From the NCBI GenBank assembly GCA_028283655.1, contig JAPWKE010000001.1, positions 89,082-153,081 on the forward strand: a stretch of 64,000 bases of DNA. The letters are read 5' to 3'. The stretch comes from Acidobacteriaceae bacterium. GTDB taxonomy: Bacteria > Acidobacteriota > Terriglobia > Terriglobales > Acidobacteriaceae. The position numbers and the translations under genes were made by a program. Positions 8,651 through 16,915 of the stretch are shown in pieces (position 1 is the first letter of the stretch; each line of letters begins with the position of its first letter). Below the pieces are notes generated by a model, which saw nothing but the letters and a program-made list of their open reading frames with translations, was not told where the DNA came from and searched no databases.

Positions 8651-9919
8651 ATGGGAAACGACGAAAAATACTGGAGAAACAAGTTTTCACCGGCACAAAA
8701 CCCGGCATCTCCCGAAACGAATGTTCCTGCTGAGTTCACCATCGGCAATGTCCGCATTGCGCCCGCGACCGTGCTCGCGCCGATGGCGGGTGTCACGGAC
8801 ACGATCTTCCGTCGCTTCATCAAGAACGCTTCGATGTTTGCGGCGAACACCTCGTCGGCTGACGTCGATCAGACGACCTCCAATGAGCGCTCAGGTTGCG
8901 GGCTCATTATGACCGAGTTCACCTCGGCGGATGGCTTGTCGCGAATGCGCGAGACCAAGCGCAAGCGCTACCTGACGTATTACGACGACGAGCATCCGAT
9001 CTCGGCGCAGATCTTCGGCTCCAATCCTGAGACGCTCGCGGAAAGCGCCCTCATCTGCCAGGATGCAGGCTTCGACATCATCGACCTGAACCTGGGCTGC
9101 CCGGCGAAACGTGTCGTGGCATGCAACGGTGGCTCCGGCCTGCTGCGCGACCTGCCGCTGATTCAAAAGATCTTCGAGCGTGTTCGCGGGAACGTGACGA
9201 TCCCGTTCACCGTGAAGTTCCGCATGGGCTGGAACGAGTCCAGCATCGTCTGCGTGGAGCTTGCGAAAATGGCGGAAGATTGTGGTCTGAACGCCGTCGC
9301 GCTGCATGCTCGTACGCGCGAGCAGGGTTACGCCGGCGAAGCGCGTTGGGAGTGGATCGCCTCCGTGAAGGATGCGGTGAAGATTCCCGTTATCGGTAAT
9401 GGTGACATTCGTACGCCGGAAGATGCGGCGGCGATGGTGGAAGCGACGAAGTGCGATGCCGTGATGATCGGCCGCGCGGCGCCTGCCAATCCGTGGATCT
9501 TCCGCCAGATTGCGGAGTACACCGCGAACGGCACCTACACGAAGCCCACCGAGGCTGATCGCTACCGCATGATTCGCGACTACTTCGAGCGGTTGATGGA
9601 AGAGCTTGACGAGCATCCGCAGTTTGAAGGCCTTGCCGAAACCGACGCCGAGAAGAAGCAGCGTAAGGTGCATGAGAGTGCGCAGCGAGACGCGATTGGC
9701 AGGATGAAGCAGTTTGCCTCATGGTTCACGCACGGCGTACCTGGCGGCGGAACACTGCGTCGCGAAATCTTCGAATCCAAGCGTGCGGCCGAGGTTGTCG
9801 ACAAGATCGACGCCTTCTTCGCCGAGCGTGATCGTTTGGGCAAGTTGAACAGCACGACCGAGGCCGCGGCTGTAGAGGCTGATGCCGAACTCGATGCCAC
9901 GCCCGCAGCCTGGGGCTGA
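8651..9919 (+). CDS. dusB: tRNA-dihydrouridine synthase (DusB-like)
   Basis: 422 residues. Flavin-dependent reduction of specific uridines to dihydrouridine in tRNA. The TIM-barrel start VLAPMAGVTD (FMN binding), the NLGCPAKRV motif with catalytic Cys150, KFRMGW, ALHARTREQGYAG, VIGNGDIRTPEDA and MIGRAAPANPWIF are all present and in the usual order. It is longer than E. coli DusB (about 320) because of an insertion after the first helix (about residues 55-75) and a C-terminal extension rich in Glu/Ala. Start supported by AAAAGG 8 nt upstream. Assignment to DusB rather than another Dus subgroup is by general resemblance. Confidence 0.9.
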   Translation: MGNDEKYWRNKFSPAQNPASPETNVPAEFTIGNVRIAPATVLAPMAGVTDTIFRRFIKNASMFAANTSSADVDQTTSNERSGCGLIMTEFTSADGLSRMRETKRKRYLTYYDDEHPISAQIFGSNPETLAESALICQDAGFDIIDLNLGCPAKRVVACNGGSGLLRDLPLIQKIFERVRGNVTIPFTVKFRMGWNESSIVCVELAKMAEDCGLNAVALHARTREQGYAGEARWEWIASVKDAVKIPVIGNGDIRTPEDAAAMVEATKCDAVMIGRAAPANPWIFRQIAEYTANGTYTKPTEADRYRMIRDYFERLMEELDEHPQFEGLAETDAEKKQRKVHESAQRDAIGRMKQFASWFTHGVPGGGTLRREIFESKRAAEVVDKIDAFFAERDRLGKLNSTTEAAAVEADAELDATPAAWG

Positions 9920-9992
9920 GTTCTTTCGCAACAGGCAAAGTAAACGCGCTACACTCGCATCGAACCCCGTTTGAAAGGTTTTGCCGCTCGCT

Positions 9993-10520
9993 ATGACTTC
10001 ACGCCGCCTCTCCGCTGTCGCCGCCCTCACCTGTTCGCTTGTGCTCGTTGCCGGGTGCAAGAAAAAAGCTCCTGAGACGATCTCGGTTACGCCGAAGTCT
10101 GAGGTTGTGCCGCAGCAGTTCCTTGGCACGTGGCCTGCGGTCAGCAATACCGCGATGGCCATCACCGGCGACGTCACCGTCGGCTCGACCACCATGCGTA
10201 TCGGCGAGCGCGTCGTGGTGATTGACGGCGCTCATGCTCTTGCTGCGCCGGATACGGCGGCTCTCGCGGGCTTCAACACGGTGCAGGGTGCGCCCATCGC
10301 TGCGTTCCTGGCGAAGGTGCCGATCCCGGCGAGCACAACGATGCTCGGCGGCAACTCGCTTTGCGGCAACCGCGATGCGACGTGGATCGCAGGTGTTCTG
10401 GGAAGCGGTGCCCAGCTTGGCCTCGTTGTCTTCAGCGGCGCACAGGCTCCGGTCCTTTCGGTCGATGCGCTGAAGACTTCGCACGACGTGTGTGCCAGCT
10501 TCAGCTACTCCAAGCAGTAG
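9993..10520 (+). CDS. Hypothetical lipoprotein
   Basis: 175 residues from the ATG at 9993, which gives a lipoprotein signal (RRLSAVAALTCSLVLVAGC). A TTG at 9981 is in frame but only 2 nt from the AAAGG and is not preferred. After the lipidation Cys and a KKK stretch the mature part is Ala/Val/Gly-rich with no recognised domain. It is set between dusB and a convergent aldo/keto reductase, and shares a bidirectional terminator with the latter. Confidence 0.65.
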   Translation: MTSRRLSAVAALTCSLVLVAGCKKKAPETISVTPKSEVVPQQFLGTWPAVSNTAMAITGDVTVGSTTMRIGERVVVIDGAHALAAPDTAALAGFNTVQGAPIAAFLAKVPIPASTTMLGGNSLCGNRDATWIAGVLGSGAQLGLVVFSGAQAPVLSVDALKTSHDVCASFSYSKQ

Positions 10521-10544
10521 CCACGGCCAGAATCATAAGAACCA

Positions 10545-10589
10545 AAAGCGAACGCCGCAGAACTCAATGAGTTCTGCGGCGTTCGCTTT
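10545..10589. terminator. Bidirectional terminator, 21-bp perfect stem
   Basis: 10545-10565 is the exact inverse complement of 10569-10589 with a 3-nt centre; ends are AAAG/CTTT, giving a short T tract on both strands between convergent genes. Confidence 0.85.
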
Positions 10590-10603
10590 GTCTTGCTGCT
10601 TGT

Positions 10604-11452
10604 TTATCCCTTGGTGGCTGCTTCAACTTCTGCCCACTCGGCTTCGCTGAGCGTGATCTCCTGAGACTTCACGTTCTCTTCGAGGTGCTGAACGGACGTG
10701 GTGCCGGGGATGGGGAGGATGACCGGTGAGCGTTGCAGCAACCACGCCAGCGAAAGCTGCGAGACCGTCGCGTCATGTTGCTTTGCGAAGGTGTCGAGCT
10801 TGCCGCCGGGTTGTGCCAGCTTGCCGGAAGCGACAGGGAACCACGGGATGAAGGCGATGTTGTGCTTCTCGCAGTACTCCAGCACGGCTTCGCTCTTGCG
10901 CGTCGTCAGGTTGTACTCGTTCTGTACGCTGACGACGTCAACGATCTTGCGTGCCTTTTCGATCTCTTCGACGGAGACTTCACTCAGGCCTACATGACGG
11001 ATTTTGCCTTCGTCCTGCAGCTTTTTCGCTGCGCCGAGCGACTCTTCAAGCGGTGTTTTCGGGTCGATGCGATGAAGCTGCCAGAGATCGAGGCGTTCCA
11101 CCTTCAACCAGCGCAGGCTCATGTGAACCTGCTGCGTCAGATACTCCGCACGGCCCACCGGATGCCACTGCATCGGGCCGGTGCGGGTAAGGCCTGCCTT
11201 CGTGGCGACCACCACGCCGGGCTTATAGGGAGCGAGTGCATCGCCGATCAGCGGTTCACTTACGGTCGGGCCGTATGCGTCTGCGGTATCGATGAAGTTC
11301 ACGCCCAGTTCGACGGCGTGGCGCAGTACTTTCTTTGCTCCTTCAGGATCTTTCGGCGGGCCCCAGATCCCTTCGCCGGTGATGCGCATTGCGCCGTAAC
11401 CAAGGCGATTGATCTCCAGATCGCCGCCAAGTCGAAATGTCTTCGCTGCCAT
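10604..11452 (-). CDS. Aldo/keto reductase
   Basis: 282 residues, NADPH-dependent carbonyl oxidoreductase with a TIM barrel. The catalytic tetrad is present: Asp55 and Tyr60 (FIDTADAYG), Lys85 (ATKAG) and His127 (QLHRID). The C-terminal [15 protein letters not shown] cofactor segment is typical of the YajO/oxidoreductase subfamily. The ATG at 11452 has AAGGAG 9 nt upstream; the frame is open further upstream without signals. The substrate cannot be inferred. Confidence 0.93.
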   Translation of the reverse strand: MAAKTFRLGGDLEINRLGYGAMRITGEGIWGPPKDPEGAKKVLRHAVELGVNFIDTADAYGPTVSEPLIGDALAPYKPGVVVATKAGLTRTGPMQWHPVGRAEYLTQQVHMSLRWLKVERLDLWQLHRIDPKTPLEESLGAAKKLQDEGKIRHVGLSEVSVEEIEKARKIVDVVSVQNEYNLTTRKSEAVLEYCEKHNIAFIPWFPVASGKLAQPGGKLDTFAKQHDATVSQLSLAWLLQRSPVILPIPGTTSVQHLEENVKSQEITLSEAEWAEVEAATKG

Positions 11453-11512
11453 AAGCTGAAACTCCTTGCTTGGTTGGATGAGTCTTTGACGGTACGGTTG
11501 CGGCAAACTCTT

Positions 11513-13384
11513 TCACCGTACCGAAGAGCTTGAACTCGCACTGCTGCGCCGCCACACCACGCGCACGTTCTCGCGCCAGCGTTCGTCCACGGCGAGCAGT
11601 TGCCACTCGACCTGCGGCGACAGATAACGCAGAACGATCTCAGTCGCAGGATGAACGTGCAGTGCGGGAGCGACGAGGAATAGCCGCGGGTTCTCCGGCG
11701 ATAGCTGCGCTCCGGGGAAGTAGCCGTGCCGCTGAAACTCGCCGACGCCACTCTGCATGTCCACGGGCAAACGATGCTGCGCGCGCACCCGTATCCAGTA
11801 GTCGAGTCCCTGTAGCGCGAAGTGCATATCTTCGCTGGCCTTTAGCTCCAGCACTGCGAGCCGACCGTCCGCTGTGACGCCGAGCAGGTCCAGCATCCCA
11901 CGATCTCCTGCGCCCGCAATCGCAGGCACCTGGGAGTAAACCCAGCGTGCGTCGAAGTGCGGGATGATGCGGCGATCACGCTCCGCACGCGCCTGCCACG
12001 CAAGCTCTCGCGGAGCCGGCGTGAAGCGGTTGCCGATGTTGTCGTCATCGTTCGCATCGGGGACACGCTTTCCCTGTGCCGCGGAGGGCTGCGGCGCGAG
12101 GCCGCGCGTGAGCGGCGCCAGCGTTTCACGCAGCACCGATTCGAGCCAACGCTCTGGCGCTGCGCGGTACAGCGGGTCCTGCGCCGGGTTGCTCGGCCCA
12201 CGTCGTCGCAACCCGGGCTGGGCGCGGCTGTGTGCGGCCTCAGCCTGTGGCGCGATCCTCGGAGTCATCGCGCGGCGCTGCGAGAAGTCCGCCTGCGAAG
12301 GCGCGGCACGACGTCGTGCGAAGAGGTCTGCGACAAGCTCTGCAATCTTTGCGCGAGTGGCTTCGGAAAGTACGGTCTCTTCAGCTCCTGCGCCGAAGCT
12401 GAGCTCGACGGCATGAGAAAACCCTTGTGCTGCCACACGTACGCGGGCGCGCGCGAACTCCAGCCCATGCAGCAGGAAGGCAAGCTCGGTCGACGAGCGA
12501 AGATGCTCCTCCACTCGTTGATTTTCGCCTGCGGGCAGCAGGGATTTCACCGTCTCTATCGCGTCGGCAAAGCGTTCCCGTGCACGTATCTCATCGGGAC
12601 GGTGGATGAGCCGCATCGCCACGTTGCCAACGTCTTCGGGATCGAGTGGTGTCAGCGTTTCGCTGGCTTCGTCCAACTCCCAGAGCTCCCACTCCGCTGC
12701 TTGATTGAGCCACGCCATGCGGGTTTGTGTAAGCTGCCCCGCGCCACGGGGAACGATGACGCGCAGGCCGCGATACGATCGCTTGCCCGCAAGCTGCTCG
12801 CGGCAGTGCTGTAGCCAAAGGATGCCGACGGTGAGCACGCCGTCGACGGTGCTTATACTTTCACTTTCTCCCACGCCGACGACAGCCCACGCCTGTGTGC
12901 CTTCGCTCATCCATCCACGCGCATAGCCCGGGCCGAACGAGCGCTCGAGGTCCATCGCGGAGCGGAAGCCGTCGCTCTTCGCTGGCGCAAACTCTCGCTG
13001 TAGCACGCGCTCCAGCTTCGCGGCATACTTCGTTCGGACGGAGGCCCTCGCCGTGGGCGCTTTGCGTTCTACACGCGCGGTCAACTCCAGCAGCTTCGTT
13101 CCTTCGCGTCCCAGCCGAGCGGACGCCAGACGCAGGCGGCCTGCACGCTCTTCGACTGAGACGATCGCGCGCGCCAGGTTGCGCTCGGCGTTCCACGCCT
13201 GTAGCGTGCAGCGCCCATGCTCTTCTTTGGCGGTGATGGTGGCATCAGGCAGTTGGAAGAGGACCTTGCCCTCTTCGAGCAAGGCAGCCTCTTCATGTTG
13301 TTCCAGGAACGCCTGCACGATGGCTGCGATGGACGCAGGCGTGGTGACAGTACTCTCCGCGGAAGGAACTCGGGGCGGCGGCAT
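11513..13384 (-). CDS. Large hypothetical protein with nuclease-like C-terminal domain
   Basis: 623 residues from the ATG at 13384, 16 nt after the DinB stop codon. No SD is seen, so translational coupling to the DinB gene is likely. The first two thirds are Arg/Ala-rich and not recognised. Near the C-terminus (about residues 515-560) the pattern LDLLGVTADGRLAVLELKAS followed by a long helix resembles the D-x(n)-(D/E)-x-K core of PD-(D/E)XK nucleases. This is motif reading only; the rest of the active site is unproven, and other families also have ExK strands. It overlaps no other gene and continues 60 bp short of the aldo/keto reductase start. Confidence 0.6.
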   Translation of the reverse strand: MPPPRVPSAESTVTTPASIAAIVQAFLEQHEEAALLEEGKVLFQLPDATITAKEEHGRCTLQAWNAERNLARAIVSVEERAGRLRLASARLGREGTKLLELTARVERKAPTARASVRTKYAAKLERVLQREFAPAKSDGFRSAMDLERSFGPGYARGWMSEGTQAWAVVGVGESESISTVDGVLTVGILWLQHCREQLAGKRSYRGLRVIVPRGAGQLTQTRMAWLNQAAEWELWELDEASETLTPLDPEDVGNVAMRLIHRPDEIRARERFADAIETVKSLLPAGENQRVEEHLRSSTELAFLLHGLEFARARVRVAAQGFSHAVELSFGAGAEETVLSEATRAKIAELVADLFARRRAAPSQADFSQRRAMTPRIAPQAEAAHSRAQPGLRRRGPSNPAQDPLYRAAPERWLESVLRETLAPLTRGLAPQPSAAQGKRVPDANDDDNIGNRFTPAPRELAWQARAERDRRIIPHFDARWVYSQVPAIAGAGDRGMLDLLGVTADGRLAVLELKASEDMHFALQGLDYWIRVRAQHRLPVDMQSGVGEFQRHGYFPGAQLSPENPRLFLVAPALHVHPATEIVLRYLSPQVEWQLLAVDERWRENVRVVWRRSSASSSSSVR

Positions 13385-13400
13385 ACTCGCTACGCTATCA

Positions 13401-13934
13401 TCACCATCCGCGTTCTGTGCGCAGGTGCGTGATGTGCGCCAGATGGTGTCGCGAGTGCCACTCGTACGTTGCCAGCAGAACCTCGAGCGACATGCGTCCG
13501 CGCTCCGGGTGCAGGATGCCGCGCGTTGTCCACTGGTCCTCGTGTACGTGGGCAAAGAGCATCTCCCACCGCGCGTGCAGCGCTTCAATCAGCTCGAGCG
13601 ACCACTCGACCGGCGAGTCGTAGTCGGCCTGCTTTGCCCATGCGGACTCGTCATAGGCAAAGACCTCCGGCCAGTCTTCTGAGAGCGCTTTGCGTACGCG
13701 GGTCAGGCCGCCCATGTGCGCGTCGGCCACATGATGTACGACCTGCCGCAGCGTCCAGCCGCCTTCGCGATACGGCGTGTTGAGTTGCTCTTCGCTCAAG
13801 TCATCGACCGCCGCACGCATCTGTTCCGGCATCTCGGCAATGGTGTTCAGGGCCATCTCGCGCTCTTCGGCGGACATGCTTTCGGGGCGTACAAACCGGC
13901 CTACCGGATACCGTGGATCGCGTGCTTCGCTCAT
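13401..13934 (-). CDS. DinB/YfiT family metal-dependent hydrolase or thiol transferase
   Basis: 177 residues. DinB-like four-helix bundles use a His triad to bind a metal; the YfiT/BstA subgroup acts on thiol conjugates. The motifs VVHHVADAH and HSRHHLAHI supply the expected histidines, and the opening DPRYPVGRF is characteristic of the YfiT subgroup. The ATG at 13934 gives the family-typical N-terminus. Whether this organism makes bacillithiol is not shown, so the substrate is open. Immediately upstream of the 623-residue gene, probably in one transcript. Confidence 0.85.
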   Translation of the reverse strand: MSEARDPRYPVGRFVRPESMSAEEREMALNTIAEMPEQMRAAVDDLSEEQLNTPYREGGWTLRQVVHHVADAHMGGLTRVRKALSEDWPEVFAYDESAWAKQADYDSPVEWSLELIEALHARWEMLFAHVHEDQWTTRGILHPERGRMSLEVLLATYEWHSRHHLAHITHLRTERGW

Positions 13935-14034
13935 CGCTGTTGTCTCATCTCTGTGTTGCTCGCGCACCAGTCTATCGCTGCTCCGGTAACTTGCGTCCAC
14001 AACCTTCCGTTGGCTCGCGCTACTCTAATCAACG

Positions 14035-14970
14035 ATGACCATGCGCTCCTCTGCTCTCGTCGTTTTCGCTGCCTCGCTTTCGCTGCTCGCCGGATGCTCC
14101 CGTGCTGCGGCGCCGAAGGAAGATGCAGGGGAGGTGGCGTGGGACCAGTCCACCTCGTCCACGGCGAAAGCCGTGCCCGTAACGAGCGAGTCGGCAACGA
14201 CCAGCGCCAACCCGAATCTTGGCTTTGACCGCAACGACTACCCTGGCGATGACACGATGGCCGCGATGCGGAAGCAGTTTGGCTTTACCGGTTTCTGGAT
14301 CAACAACCCGCCGGGTGCGACGTCGAACAACTGGCACGGCAAGCGCACGTTGCTGCGCGGGCAGGGCTGGGGCTTCCTTGTGCTCTTTAATGGCCGTCTC
14401 GACGCCGAGATCCTGAAATCGCAGAAGAAGGGAACTGCGGCTGCGGAACTTGGTCGCAAAGACGCCTCTGCCGCGGTAGCTGCCGCGAAGGTGGAAGGTT
14501 TTCCTGCGGGAACGATCCTTTTTCTCGACCAGGAAGAAGGAGGGCGCTTGCTCGACGAGCAGGCCGCTTATTTGTTGGCCTGGACGGAGGGTGTCGCGAC
14601 CTCCGGCTACAAGCCCGGCGTGTACGCCAGCGCACAGCCTGTTTCGGACGAACCCGGCACGACAATCGACACGGTGCGGGACATCCGCACGCGCGTGAAA
14701 GCGCAGCATCTCCATGAAATAGCGATGTTTGCGGCTCAGGACCAGTGTCCGCCCGCCCCCGGCTGCACCGCTGCGGCGAAGCCGCTTTCGGCCGCCGGGG
14801 AGCCCGATCTGATCGCTTGGCAGTACGCCCAATCGCCGCGCAGGCCGGAGATTACACGCTCCTGCGCGCAGACCTATGCGGCCGACGGAAACTGCTACGC
14901 CAAGGGCTTTCCGGGAGTCTTTCTCGACATGGATATCGCTTCTTCGCCCGACCCATCGCACGGCCGTTAA
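14035..14970 (+). CDS. Lipoprotein with DUF1906-like (glycoside-hydrolase-like TIM-barrel) domain
   Basis: 311 residues. Lipoprotein signal ending SLLAGC, then a low-complexity Ser/Thr linker, then a domain opening with GFDRNDYPGDD and containing GFTGFWINNPP, FLDQEEGG and PGVYAS-like elements. This resembles the DUF1906/Rv2525c-like barrel related to GH25 lysozymes, in which an acidic pair at strand ends is typical. Activity on peptidoglycan is possible but unproven. There is no SD; TACTCT lies 8 nt upstream of the ATG. Confidence 0.65.
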   Translation: MTMRSSALVVFAASLSLLAGCSRAAAPKEDAGEVAWDQSTSSTAKAVPVTSESATTSANPNLGFDRNDYPGDDTMAAMRKQFGFTGFWINNPPGATSNNWHGKRTLLRGQGWGFLVLFNGRLDAEILKSQKKGTAAAELGRKDASAAVAAAKVEGFPAGTILFLDQEEGGRLLDEQAAYLLAWTEGVATSGYKPGVYASAQPVSDEPGTTIDTVRDIRTRVKAQHLHEIAMFAAQDQCPPAPGCTAAAKPLSAAGEPDLIAWQYAQSPRRPEITRSCAQTYAADGNCYAKGFPGVFLDMDIASSPDPSHGR

Positions 14971-14992
14971 GGTCCGGGCAAACGCACACGTT

Positions 14993-14998
14993 TACAAT
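14993..14998 (+). promoter_or_regulatory. -10-like hexamer 5 nt before tldD
   Basis: TACAAT directly precedes the ATG by 5 nt and there is no SD, which fits a leaderless start. No good -35 is visible at 16-18 nt. Confidence 0.35.
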
Positions 14999-15003
14999 GG
15001 ATT

Positions 15004-16488
15004 ATGGCCGCTGCACCACGCCCTGTTCCATTTGAGACTCTCGACCACAAGCGCTACTTCTTTGAAAAGCTTGGTCTGACTGAGCGTCTGCTCGAACGCT
15101 GCCTTGGGGAAGCTCTTTCCGCAGGCGGTGAGTTCGCCGATCTTTACTTCGAAGCCGTCACGTCCACCTCGCTGGGCATGGACGAAGGCATCATCAAGAC
15201 CGCGTCGCAGGGCATCAGCGTCGGGTGCGGCGTACGTGTGCTCAGCGGAGAGCGAACCGGCTTCGCGTACACGGATGACCTCTCTGCCGATCGCCTGTTG
15301 AAGGCAGCGCGTACCGCAGCGCTTATCGCGAACGGCCCGCAAACGCAACGTGTGCAAGGTTTTACTGAAGCGATTACGCCGCAGCTCTATCCTGTCGCAG
15401 GCTGGAGTGCGGACGCCGACATCGCAGCCAAAATCAAGCTCATCGAACGCGCTGACAAAGCCGCGCGTGAGTTCGATTCGCGTATTGTGCAGGTTCGTGC
15501 AGGTCTCAACGACGAGCTGCGCCGCATCCTCATCGCGGCGTCTGACGGCACCTTCGCCTCTGACACGCAGCCGCTGGCCCGTTTCAACGTCTTCGTCATC
15601 GCACGCGACACCAAGAGCGATTCCGGTGAGCAGAACACGGCGCGCGGCACCTCTGGCGGCGGTGGACGAGTCACGCTCGAGCACTTCGACCTCGATGGCA
15701 AGACGCCTGAGCACTTCGCCCGCGAGGCCGCCCGCACCGCGTTGCTGCAACTGAATGCCGTTGCTGCTCCTGCTGGCGACATGGAAGTGGTGCTCGGCCC
15801 GGGATGGCCCGGCGTCCTGCTGCATGAGGCGGTGGGGCATGGGCTGGAAGCGGACTTCAACCGCAAGAAAACGTCGGCGTTTGCAGGACTTATCGGGCAG
15901 CAGGTTGCCTCGTCGAAGGTCACGGTCGTCGATAACGGCACGATCGCTGGCCGTCGTGGCTCGCTGAACATTGACGATGAAGGCAACGCTACGCAGGAGA
16001 CGGTGCTGATTGAGAACGGCATCCTGCGCGGCTACCTTAGCGACAAACTCTCCTCGCGCCTGATGGGGATGCCGAACACCGGCTCTGGGCGTCGCGAAAG
16101 CTACCAGGCCATCCCCATGCCGCGCATGACGAACACCTACATGCTCAACGGCGAGGACGATCCGACAGACATTCTGCGCAGTGTGAAGCGTGGGCTCTAC
16201 GCGGTGAACTTCGGCGGTGGGCAGGTGGACATCACCAACGGCAAATTTGTCTTCACGGCAAGCGAGGCCTACCTGATCGAAGACGGCAAGGTGACCGCGC
16301 CGGTCAAGGGCGCAACGCTGGTGGGCAACGGCCCGGAGGCGTTGAAGTACGTCTCGATGGTCGGCAACGACCTGGCACTCGACGAAGGCATCGGCACCTG
16401 CGGCAAAGCAGGGCAGAGTGTCCCCGTAGGCGTCGGGATGCCCACAATCAAGCTTGATCGGATGACGGTAGGCGGCACGGGCCGCTGA
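15004..16488 (+). CDS. tldD: TldD metallopeptidase subunit
   Basis: 494 residues. TldD is the catalytic zinc subunit of the TldD/TldE heterodimer, which degrades unfolded peptides and matures some peptide natural products. The metal motif HEAVGH starts at His274 within HEAVGHGLEADFNRK, and the C-terminal GGGQVDITNGKFVFTASEAY and GNDLALDEGIGTCGK blocks are diagnostic. Length matches the family (about 480). Its partner gene is 428 bp downstream with a small gene between them. The start has no SD and a TACAAT hexamer 5 nt upstream. Confidence 0.95.
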   Translation: MAAAPRPVPFETLDHKRYFFEKLGLTERLLERCLGEALSAGGEFADLYFEAVTSTSLGMDEGIIKTASQGISVGCGVRVLSGERTGFAYTDDLSADRLLKAARTAALIANGPQTQRVQGFTEAITPQLYPVAGWSADADIAAKIKLIERADKAAREFDSRIVQVRAGLNDELRRILIAASDGTFASDTQPLARFNVFVIARDTKSDSGEQNTARGTSGGGGRVTLEHFDLDGKTPEHFAREAARTALLQLNAVAAPAGDMEVVLGPGWPGVLLHEAVGHGLEADFNRKKTSAFAGLIGQQVASSKVTVVDNGTIAGRRGSLNIDDEGNATQETVLIENGILRGYLSDKLSSRLMGMPNTGSGRRESYQAIPMPRMTNTYMLNGEDDPTDILRSVKRGLYAVNFGGGQVDITNGKFVFTASEAYLIEDGKVTAPVKGATLVGNGPEALKYVSMVGNDLALDEGIGTCGKAGQSVPVGVGMPTIKLDRMTVGGTGR

Positions 16489-16574
16489 TGCGGGCATCCA
16501 ACTAATAAGTTTCTGCAAGTCCTCAGACAAGATTCATTCATGTACCTGAACCGCACCAGGAAACGAGATTTTCT

Positions 16575-16898
16575 ATGCCGACCAAATCAACTCTCACTCC
16601 CGAGAAGCTGTACGAATGTGAAGTCAAGCGCCGTCGTCTGCGTGCTTCCGGCTCTGGTTTTGAACCGTTCTGGAAGGTAAAGACGATCGCCGACGCGATC
16701 ATGGATGGCGACACCGAGTTCCGCTGCAAGGACTGCCACGGCGCTGTGAAGCTGCATAAGCGCAACATGGCTGCCGGTATGACCCTGCACGTTGAGCACC
16801 GCGTGCGTATGGACTCCGAGTACTGCGCGCTGGGCGCACACTTCCAGAACGCTACGGATGGCCGCGCCACCCGCCTGTCCTCTGCACCTGTTGTCTAA
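16575..16898 (+). CDS. Small putative zinc-binding protein between tldD and tldE
   Basis: 107 residues, basic N-terminal half. A Cys-x2-Cys motif (FRCKDCHG) followed by KLHKR, LHVEHR and EYCALGAHF gives a possible Cys/His zinc site. I do not recognise a named family. Its position 86 bp after tldD and 17 bp before tldE, in the same direction, suggests co-expression with the protease pair. It could be an inserted cargo gene or a functional partner. Confidence 0.6.
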   Translation: MPTKSTLTPEKLYECEVKRRRLRASGSGFEPFWKVKTIADAIMDGDTEFRCKDCHGAVKLHKRNMAAGMTLHVEHRVRMDSEYCALGAHFQNATDGRATRLSSAPVV

Positions 16899-16915
16899 AC
16901 CGTAGGAGTTGGTCG

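Noticed and set aside
9981-9983. TTG start for the lipoprotein at 9993
   Set aside because: Only 2 nt from the AAAGG and gives no better signal peptide than the ATG at 9993.
14992-16530. Long antisense ORF (512 codons) opposite tldD
   Set aside because: Shadow of the tldD reading frame with no protein-like motifs.
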